From assembly GCA_039024315.1 (NCBI GenBank), contig JBCCQN010000206.1, positions 1 through 14,393 on the forward strand: a DNA stretch of 14,393 bases. The letters are read 5' to 3'. Of the stretch, positions 6,734 through 12,259 are shown piece by piece. The first letter of the stretch is position 1, and each line of letters opens with the position of its first letter. A program made the position numbers and the translations under genes. The notes beneath the pieces are model-generated. The model did not search any database and was not told the origin of the DNA. It worked only from the letters and a program-made list of their open reading frames with translations. Origin of the DNA: JBCAWW01 sp039024315 (lineage in GTDB: Bacteria; Bacteroidota; Bacteroidia; J057).

Positions 6734-7210
6734 ATGCACCAGCAAACTCAAATTTTTATCCTCAGTTTTGGTCTATTTCTATTCTTACCGAAACTGAGCT
6801 ACAGCCAAACCAATAGTATCAGCCTAGAACTAGCCGGTAGTGGTATTTTCTATTCCATCAATTATGAGCGAAGCTTCCTAGAAAGGGAAAAGTTCACGCT
6901 AGCTACTCGCATAGGATTCACGGGCTTTCCGATTTACGAACCTAGAGAGGCGGTATTTTTCTTACCTCTAGGCCTAGAGGCACGACTAGGCCCCAAACCC
7001 CATCAATTGTCTCTGGGACTAGGCGCTTCCATTATGTACATCACCGAAAGGGTATTTGCAGTGCGAGCCGTCCCCAGCATTTCTTATCGCTACCAGCCCA
7101 TTGACAAAAAGATGTTTTATAAAATTAGCTATGCTCCCTTCTTGCCTGTGTTAGTAGACACAAATCTGCCTTATCTGTGGGGAGGTATCACAATTGGCCG
7201 AGATTTCTGA
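6734..7210 (+). CDS. Small secreted beta-barrel-like protein (copy B)
   Basis: This 158-residue protein has a hydrophobic signal sequence ending LSYS before QTNS; the start region has no basic residue other than His2, which is unusual. The body is colinear with the protein at 5418-5885. Shared blocks in order are QT.S.SLEL.GS, SINYE..F, LA.RIG..GFPI, LP..L.AR.G..PHQL, A.P.I.YR.Q and WGG.TIG.D with a final aromatic or aliphatic residue. This indicates a duplicated envelope protein, probably a small outer-membrane barrel; function is unknown. The gene follows the jelly-roll lipoprotein by 81 bases, so it may have its own promoter, and it lies 40 bases before the pentapeptide-repeat gene. Confidence 0.8.
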   Translation: MHQQTQIFILSFGLFLFLPKLSYSQTNSISLELAGSGIFYSINYERSFLEREKFTLATRIGFTGFPIYEPREAVFFLPLGLEARLGPKPHQLSLGLGASIMYITERVFAVRAVPSISYRYQPIDKKMFYKISYAPFLPVLVDTNLPYLWGGITIGRDF

Positions 7211-7250
7211 ATAATATCCTTTTCTTTAGGGTAAAATTACAGGCTCACTT

Positions 7251-7817
7251 ATGGAGGAATTTTTCGAAGAACGCTTTGAGCAGCAGGACTATAGTCGCCA
7301 ATCTTGGGACAGTAGGCTCTATGAAGAGTGTAGCTTCCACAATTGTCAATTTGTACAGGTCAACATGGATGATGTAGTCTTTAGAAATTGTGAGTTTCAC
7401 CATTGTGAGTGGGTGTCCTTGGGGCTAGGAAGGGTAAAACTACAAGGCTTACACTTTGGGGATTCGCGTTGGAAAGGAATCGAGCTTGACGAAGCAATGA
7501 GCTTCCCTCCTAGTCTATATTTCAAAGATTCTCGCGTGGAGCAGTGCCATTTTCGAGACATTCGGTTTCGAGATTTGAGTTTACAAAACTCCCAAGTATG
7601 GGAAGGACATTTTGTAAACTGCGACCTTAGGGAGGCAGATTTTAGTAAGAGCGACTTGAGCGGTACGATCTTCGAGGATAATGACATGCGTAAGAGTGAT
7701 TTTCGCGCTGCGCGCAACTATCAGTTTGATCCCAGACAAAACAAAATCAAGGGCGCAAAATTTTCTTTACCTGAGGTCTTGGTTTTTCTGCAGCCTTATG
7801 GTATCCACATTTCATAA
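7251..7817 (+). CDS. Pentapeptide-repeat protein
   Basis: This 188-residue protein has no signal peptide and is probably cytoplasmic. It has pentapeptide repeats with phenylalanine or leucine at the centre, for example YEECSFHNCQF, VVFRNCEFHHC, CHFRDIRFRDLSL and CDLREADFSKSDLSGTIFED. These fold into a right-handed quadrilateral helix. The C-terminal piece NYQFDPRQNKIKGAKFSLPE plus VLVFLQPYGIHI is typical of the McbG/Qnr-like branch. Proteins of that branch can mimic DNA and bind gyrase, but most bacterial relatives have no tested role, so gyrase protection is not claimed. The repeat is interrupted at residues ~58-82 by a less regular stretch. It lies 40 bases behind the second barrel gene on the same strand. 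Confidence 0.88.
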   Translation: MEEFFEERFEQQDYSRQSWDSRLYEECSFHNCQFVQVNMDDVVFRNCEFHHCEWVSLGLGRVKLQGLHFGDSRWKGIELDEAMSFPPSLYFKDSRVEQCHFRDIRFRDLSLQNSQVWEGHFVNCDLREADFSKSDLSGTIFEDNDMRKSDFRAARNYQFDPRQNKIKGAKFSLPEVLVFLQPYGIHIS

Positions 7818-7855
7818 TGAGAGTCTAAGCCAAAGCACGTTAGAATCGAGCGCAA

Positions 7856-7871
7856 AGCGTTCTGCGAAGCA
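7856..7871. repeat. Single copy of the 16-bp dispersed motif
   Basis: AGCGTTCTGCGAAGCA lies between the pentapeptide gene and the next secreted-protein gene. It is the reference form of the motif also present in the tandem repeat at 1600-1918 and, diverged, in several coding regions. It is a bulged inverted repeat (GC-g-TTC-TGC-GAA-GC). Confidence 0.7.
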
Positions 7872-7884
7872 GGGAACAATCATT

Positions 7885-7892
7885 TAATTTTG
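7885..7892 (+). promoter_or_regulatory. Candidate Bacteroidota -7 element (TAATTTTG)
   Basis: TAATTTTG matches the TAnnTTTG consensus exactly and lies 19 bases before the ATG at 7912. No exact TTG is seen at the -33 position; that position falls within the dispersed 16-bp motif at 7856-7871 (TTCTG). Confidence 0.45.
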
Positions 7893-7911
7893 TTGGTATA
7901 AATTCCGAAAT

Positions 7912-8559
7912 ATGAAAATATACTTGCATTCTTTTTTTCTCCTGCTTTTTATCGCGAGTCTGAGTTTAGCCCAAGCAGAGCCTTGCAAAGAGGAGGTCAA
8001 TTGGGTCATAGATCTACAAGCAAAGACTATCGGAGGTTTGAGTTTCCAATCTAGCGAGCGGCAAATCATCCAACACTTTGGCAAAAAGAATACAGCCTCC
8101 ACCATCAAGACTTTTTTCAAGGGGCGCCGTTTATTGGCCACCGTAGTTTATCCCGGTACTGACAACGAACTCACTTTTTTCTGGAAAGACGAAGCTCGAA
8201 CCAATTGCTTTGAAATATTGGTAAGTAGCGAGAGCGACCGCTGGAAGACAAGCGAAGGCATTAGAGTGGGGACAACCCTCAACGAGCTCAATCGTGCCAA
8301 CGGCAATCCTTTTGAGTACGCAGGTTTTGATTGGAATTATGGGGGGACAGTTTCCAATTGGCAGGGCGGCAAGCTACCCAACTGGTTCAAACCAGTATTA
8401 GTCTCTGCCAACGAAAAGTTTTCTATCGACCACCGAGGTCGCCGCTTTTTCCAATCAGACGAAACGCCTCAAGCCGAAAATCAAATGATGGTACAGAGTT
8501 TTCGTCTCGTTGTAGGCTGGGAAAACCGACGTGCCATTAGTTCGCTTGACAGTGAGTAA
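7912..8559 (+). CDS. Secreted protein of unknown function
   Basis: This 215-residue protein has a signal peptide (residues 1-20 or 1-22, cut near SLSLA|QA). The mature protein looks like an alternating helix/strand fold: IGGLSFQSSERQIIQHFG resembles the start of a small alpha/beta unit, and WKTSEGIRVGTTLNELNRAN resembles a second, parallel unit with the same G-x-x-[FT]-x-x-L logic. FEYAGFDWNYGGTVSNWQGG follows. The two units may be an internal duplication. I do not recognise the family and no catalytic motif is visible. An exact TAnnTTTG element lies 19 bases upstream. Its 3' end overlaps the tail of the convergent lipoprotein gene by 23 bases. Confidence 0.78.
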   Translation: MKIYLHSFFLLLFIASLSLAQAEPCKEEVNWVIDLQAKTIGGLSFQSSERQIIQHFGKKNTASTIKTFFKGRRLLATVVYPGTDNELTFFWKDEARTNCFEILVSSESDRWKTSEGIRVGTTLNELNRANGNPFEYAGFDWNYGGTVSNWQGGKLPNWFKPVLVSANEKFSIDHRGRRFFQSDETPQAENQMMVQSFRLVVGWENRRAISSLDSE

Positions 8560-9148
8560 GCAGCATCTTTAGATGCTCTACAGCAGGAGTAGGTGCAGCT
8601 GAATCTTGCTGGAAAAGCGTAATAAAATTGTAATCGAAAGTACTTTGAGCAGGATGGGTAGTACCATTTTCTGCCTGATAATATGCCAAATAGGCCTCCG
8701 TATAAAGGTTTTCTTCCTTGATCAAGTTTTTATGATCAAGCGTCTGAAGCTTTATGTGGGGGCCTTGTGCTTTGATTAAATTCAGATCTAGGTCTCCCAA
8801 AGCGAAGCGCCGAGTACTTTGCCAAGCTGGTAAAAAATCTTTTTTATTGAAGCCCCCAAAAGGGGCCTTTGTCCGTTTATAATCAATCTGCTCTTTCACC
8901 ACCAATTGACAACCTGTCATTGAGTACTCCCAACTAGATCGACTGATCGTACCATTAGGTAGCTTTTCTAGTTTTTCACTGGCCAAACCTGCATCCAAAA
9001 GATTAAAGGTCTCACTGACACTCATGACTGGCTCGCTCGCTGGCTTTTCCTCTGAGCGTTCGGCACAGCCGCCCCCCCAAGCGGAGAGCAAAATCAAAGC
9101 AGTGAGTAAGTAAATACTTGCGTACTGTCTAGTCTTTTGTATTTTCAT
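8537..9148 (-). CDS. Lipoprotein of unknown function
   Basis: This 203-residue minus-strand protein has basic residues at 2-7, a hydrophobic run at about 12-24, and Cys28 in SAWGGGCAERSEE. The three glycines before Cys make an unusual lipobox, but the charged low-complexity linker behind it (ERSEEKPASEPV) supports lipidation. The mature domain contains SRSSWEYSMTGCQLVVKEQI, FALGDLDLNLIKAQG and FDYNFITLFQQDS, suggesting a small beta-rich domain; I do not recognise the family. It ends 23 bases inside the convergent secreted-protein gene and starts only 20 bases from the divergent bestrophin gene, so its promoter must overlap that gene's 5' end. Confidence 0.78.
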   Translation of the reverse strand: MKIQKTRQYASIYLLTALILLSAWGGGCAERSEEKPASEPVMSVSETFNLLDAGLASEKLEKLPNGTISRSSWEYSMTGCQLVVKEQIDYKRTKAPFGGFNKKDFLPAWQSTRRFALGDLDLNLIKAQGPHIKLQTLDHKNLIKEENLYTEAYLAYYQAENGTTHPAQSTFDYNFITLFQQDSAAPTPAVEHLKMLLTHCQAN

Positions 9149-9168
9149 AGTATCGCAAAATAAAGAAC

Positions 9169-10206
9169 ATGTACGTACAAAAGAATTTTAGCTTTAAAGG
9201 AATAATTCGATTTTCAGGAGGACACCTAGTTTGGCTAACCGCTTGGGTTAGCTTAGTAACTGTCATTTACGAATTTACCGATTGGGGCTGGTTGACCATA
9301 CCTTGGTTACCCCTTTCTGTGATCGGTACTGCTGTCGCTTTTTATGTCGGTTTTAAAAACAACCAAGCCTACGATAGACTCTGGGAAGCGCGTAAGATAT
9401 GGGGGGCAATTGTCAACAGTAGCCGAGCTTGGGGCAGCGCGGTCAAGGCCTTTGTAGATGGTCAATTTGCCCCTCACGATATAAGTCCACCAGACTTACA
9501 CGCCATACATCAGAAACTCATTTATCGTCATATCGGCTGGCTTTACAGTTTAAGAAGCCAGCTTTTGATCCCTACCTCTTGGGAGCACATCAACCAAGGC
9601 AATCATGTCGGCAAAGTTACCGAAAGGCGACGCCAGACCTTTGGTATCGGCTTATTGGGAGATGACGAAACGGAAAAGCATCTTAAGACTTTCCTTCCTG
9701 CTGACGAACTAGAGCGCCTCATCAACTACAAAAATACGGCTACCCAGATCATCGACCAGCAGGCTCAGCACCTTAGCGCCCTACGTAAACAAGGTCTGAT
9801 CGATGACTTCCGCCATATGGAACTGCAAAAAATCCTCTACGACTTCTATGTTCATCAAGGCAAATGTGAGCGTATCAAGAAGTTCCCCCTACCCCGGCAA
9901 TATGGCAGCATGAGCTTTATTTTTGTGGGGATCTTTATCTTTCTATTGCCTTTTGGGATGGTAACAGAGTTTCAAAAACTGGGAGATCTTGGTGGCTGGC
10001 TCGCGATTCCATTTTCTGTCTTGGTGGGCTGGGTTTACCTCATGATGGAGCTAGTAGGTGATTACTCTGAAAATCCATTTGAAGGCCTAGGCAATGATAT
10101 TCCTATGCTGGCGCTAAGCCGCACCATCGAACTTGACCTCAGAGAAATGCTAGGCGAAAGCGATTTGCCAGCGGGAATTAGCCCGAAGAATGGGGTGTTG
10201 ATGTAG
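9169..10206 (+). CDS. Bestrophin-family ion channel protein
   Basis: This 345-residue protein has the full length of bacterial bestrophins (UPF0187/YneE-like), which form pentameric anion or cation channels in the inner membrane. The visible family signature is GFKNNQAYDRLWEARKIWGA right after the second helix. It also has RHIGWLYSLRSQLL, the paired helices GSMSFIFVGIFIFLLPFGM and WLAIPFSVLVGWVYLMMELV, and the terminal ENPFEGLGNDIPMLALSRTI, the belt-like segment typical of the family. Membrane helices fall at about residues 18-36, 41-61, 243-263 and 275-297. Ion selectivity cannot be read. The start ATG lies within a perfect 10-bp palindrome (TGTACGTACA, 9170-9179). The gene is divergent from the lipoprotein gene, and a long hairpin follows its stop. 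Confidence 0.93.
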   Translation: MYVQKNFSFKGIIRFSGGHLVWLTAWVSLVTVIYEFTDWGWLTIPWLPLSVIGTAVAFYVGFKNNQAYDRLWEARKIWGAIVNSSRAWGSAVKAFVDGQFAPHDISPPDLHAIHQKLIYRHIGWLYSLRSQLLIPTSWEHINQGNHVGKVTERRRQTFGIGLLGDDETEKHLKTFLPADELERLINYKNTATQIIDQQAQHLSALRKQGLIDDFRHMELQKILYDFYVHQGKCERIKKFPLPRQYGSMSFIFVGIFIFLLPFGMVTEFQKLGDLGGWLAIPFSVLVGWVYLMMELVGDYSENPFEGLGNDIPMLALSRTIELDLREMLGESDLPAGISPKNGVLM

Positions 10207-10227
10207 GAGCAATTTTTGTTTTTACCT

Positions 10228-10292
10228 TACCCCTTCGAGGAACGCTTATTCCAACCCCATAGGAGCAAGTACCATCGTTCCCCGGAGGGGTA
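10228..10292. terminator. Long hairpin after the bestrophin gene
   Basis: The left arm at 10228-10244 (TACCCCTTCGAGGAACG) pairs with the right arm at 10276-10292 (CGTTCCCCGGAGGGGTA) along 17 positions, with one U-G wobble and one A-C mismatch; the loop is about 31 bases. It begins 21 bases after the bestrophin stop codon. No T-run follows (TATATATATTAAG instead), so it is either a terminator of unusual form or a REP-like palindromic repeat. Confidence 0.55.
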
Positions 10293-10394
10293 CTTATATA
10301 TATTAAGTCTCTGAAATTCTATTTTTTTCTGCGCCTTCAGCGAACGTTTATTTCGGTCTAAAAATGCTTCCTAAACAAGCCCAAAGACGTCAAT

Positions 10395-10844
10395 CTAAGA
10401 TGCTAAATAAGCCTGTTCCACTATATGCCCAATGATCTGCCCCATCCCCACTTACTTTTGAGAGCTTAAATTCTGTCCTACAAAAGTCAGTTTTTCAAAC
10501 TGCTCAAACATCGAGGCCAGCATTGGGATGGTATCGCGCTCCTTAATCAATATCACCAAGGCTTAACCAATCAGCTCCTTATCTAGCTTCCCAATAATGT
10601 GTAGGATAGGTCGCATTAAGGGCTTTAAGCAAGGAAATGTCTAGGCAACGCTCATAAATCCTTGGGTCTGTAAGATAGCATCTGTGATTTGCGCAGCTAG
10701 CTTGGCCCCTTGTAAGAGCAATATTTGCTCAAGATCATCCTCAAAAAAAGCCTGTGTTAAATGTAAGTTATCTCACCAAGCATTTGTTATGAATGGCTTG
10801 AATCTAGCCGCTAAGTCTCTATCTTGCAATAGATAAAACGCTAT
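10395..10844 (-). pseudogene. Decayed gene remnant of unknown function
   Basis: Read on the minus strand, one frame runs 150 codons from 10844 to a TAG at 10395-10397 and reads like real protein: IAFYLLQDRDLAARFKPFIT, then LTQAFFEDDLEQILLLQGAK, then LAAQITDAILQTQGF. At about 10656 the sense shifts by one base into another frame (YERCLDISLLKALNATYPTH, then YWEAR). At about 10580 it returns to the first frame (LVILIKERDTIPMLASMFEQ, then FEKLTFVGQNLSSQK, then GQIIGHIVEQAYLAS). Stops interrupt the frame at 10773-10775, 10563-10565 and 10452-10454. Two compensating frameshifts plus a few stops in otherwise sensible helical sequence suggest an inactivated gene of at least 150 codons. Its 5' end meets the start of the divergent acyltransferase gene. 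I do not recognise the family. Confidence 0.42.
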
Positions 10845-11678
10845 ATGTCCGTGCCTAATCCCACTTATAAACTCACCTATGCTTCTCCTCATGATCCTCT
10901 CTTAAAGCGGCTATTGATCATGGGCTTGGAGTACAGTAGTGGGCGTATAAAGATTGAAAAGCGATATCGCGAAATCCAAAAAGCCAATCTCAGTCCCCGA
11001 GAAATCTGGCAGTACGCCCTCCAAATGCTACAAGTCGGTATCGACTGTAATCCTGAGATGCTGGCCCAAGTCCCTAAGGAAGGGCCACTACTCATTGTAG
11101 CAAATCACCCTTTTGGCGTAGTAGATGGCCTGATCATGGGCGAACTGATGGCTAGAGTGCGGGATGATTTTTATGTCTTGGTCAATGAGATCATCATTCG
11201 TCAAGACCAACGCCTGGCCAAACACATGCTACCGATCGATTTTAGGGAGACCAAGGAAGCTTTACACACCAATATTCAGACTCGCAAAACCTCCTTGGAA
11301 CATCTCAAGGCAGGCGGTTCTTTAGCGATTTTTCCAGCTGGGGGAGTGGCTACTGCACCTAAGATCTTTGGCAAAGCGGAGGAAGTAGAATGGAAGCGCT
11401 TTACCGCCAAACTGATCCAACAAAGCAGGGCCAACGTCCTACCCTTATACTTTCACGGGCAAAATAGCCGCCTTTTTCACATCGTCTCGCACGTGAGTCA
11501 GACTTTACGTTACGCGATGCTCCTCCACGAAGTACGCAACAAAATGGGACAAAGCGTTCAAGTAGAAATCGGGGAGTATTTGCCTTATGAGTTCCTCGCA
11601 GGCATTAAAGATCGTCAGGCCCTACTGGACTACCTTTACCAAGAAACCTTTGCTTTAGCCAATCCAAACCTCCGCTAA
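10845..11678 (+). CDS. Lysophospholipid (1-acyl-glycerol-3-phosphate-type) acyltransferase
   Basis: This 277-residue PlsC-superfamily enzyme transfers a fatty acyl group onto a lysolipid at the inner membrane. The catalytic motif is NHPFGVVDG (His88, Asp94) with five residues between His and Asp, as in the OlsA/hemolysin-like branch that uses NHP.G..DG rather than the classical HX4D spacing. The second motif is IFPAGGVAT (residues 162-170), replacing the FPEG motif, again typical of that branch. QSRANVLPLYFHGQNSRLF is the later substrate-proximal motif. No membrane helix is obvious, so it is probably peripheral. Substrate (glycerophospholipid, ornithine lipid or other aminolipid) cannot be decided. 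The stop is two bases before the cupin gene. Confidence 0.9.
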   Translation: MSVPNPTYKLTYASPHDPLLKRLLIMGLEYSSGRIKIEKRYREIQKANLSPREIWQYALQMLQVGIDCNPEMLAQVPKEGPLLIVANHPFGVVDGLIMGELMARVRDDFYVLVNEIIIRQDQRLAKHMLPIDFRETKEALHTNIQTRKTSLEHLKAGGSLAIFPAGGVATAPKIFGKAEEVEWKRFTAKLIQQSRANVLPLYFHGQNSRLFHIVSHVSQTLRYAMLLHEVRNKMGQSVQVEIGEYLPYEFLAGIKDRQALLDYLYQETFALANPNLR

Positions 11679-11680
11679 GT

Positions 11681-12205
11681 ATGTCTCCTCATATCCAAGC
11701 CCTAATCGATCATTATCAGTTTGAGCGCCTACCCATTGAAGGGACTTTTTTCAAAAATACTTATCGTTCTGCGCAGCAGTCTCCAGCAGGTGGCCCTATC
11801 GCAACCGCTATGATGGGACTGTATGTGCACGAACCCGAAAGCTTGTCTCGCTTCCATCGGCTGACCCATGATGAGGTCTGGCATTTTTATGGGGGAGATC
11901 CTGTAGAGTTGCATTTATTATTTGCAGACGGCTCCGCCGAACGCATCCTCTTGGGTCCAGATCCCTTGCAAGGACATCACCTCCAATATCTTGTTCCGGC
12001 CGAAGTGTGGCAAGGTGCTTGTCTGACAGCTAGCGGGACTTACGCCCTATTTGGCTGTACCATGGCGCCTGGCTTTACGGGAGATTGTTTTGAGGCCGGC
12101 CTTGCCGAACGCTTAGTCGAGCAGTATCCAGAGCAGAGGGAGATTATTGGTAAACTAGGTGTCCAAGGACAGGAGACGCAGATGCCAGAAGGCTTTGAAG
12201 GCTAG
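11681..12205 (+). CDS. DUF985 family cupin protein
   Basis: This 174-residue protein has no signal peptide and is cytoplasmic. It matches the DUF985 cupin family (PF06172) across its length: IQALIDHYQFERLPIEGTFF at the start, SRFHRLTHDEVWHFYGGDPV (the cupin strand with possible metal-binding His and Glu), LLGPDPLQGHHLQYLVPAEV, WQGACLTASGTYALFGCTMA, and PGFTGDCFEAGLAERLVEQY. Members are single-domain cupins; some relatives are annotated as sugar or nucleotide-sugar isomerase-like, but function is not settled. It begins two bases after the acyltransferase stop, so the genes are co-transcribed, although no functional link is known to me. Codons 28-33 overlap a 14-of-16 match to the dispersed motif (11763-11778). 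A hairpin follows the stop. Confidence 0.9.
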   Translation: MSPHIQALIDHYQFERLPIEGTFFKNTYRSAQQSPAGGPIATAMMGLYVHEPESLSRFHRLTHDEVWHFYGGDPVELHLLFADGSAERILLGPDPLQGHHLQYLVPAEVWQGACLTASGTYALFGCTMAPGFTGDCFEAGLAERLVEQYPEQREIIGKLGVQGQETQMPEGFEG

Positions 12206-12215
12206 ATTTTTGCGA

Positions 12216-12250
12216 ACATTTTCACCTCCCTCAGCAAAGAGAGAAAATGT
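12216..12250. terminator. Hairpin between convergent genes, likely bidirectional terminator
   Basis: The perfect 8-bp arms ACATTTTC (12216-12223) and GAAAATGT (12243-12250) enclose a 19-base loop. They lie in the 54-bp gap between the plus-strand cupin stop and the minus-strand hydrolase stop. T-rich sequence flanks the left side and AT-rich sequence the right. The position suits termination from both sides. Confidence 0.55.
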
Positions 12251-12259
12251 AATTAAGCC

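Noticed and set aside
7251..7817. Quinolone-resistance (Qnr) assignment for the pentapeptide protein
   Set aside because: The repeats and C-terminal segment fit the broad McbG/Qnr-like branch, but the loops and length needed for a Qnr call are not present, and most relatives have no known resistance role.
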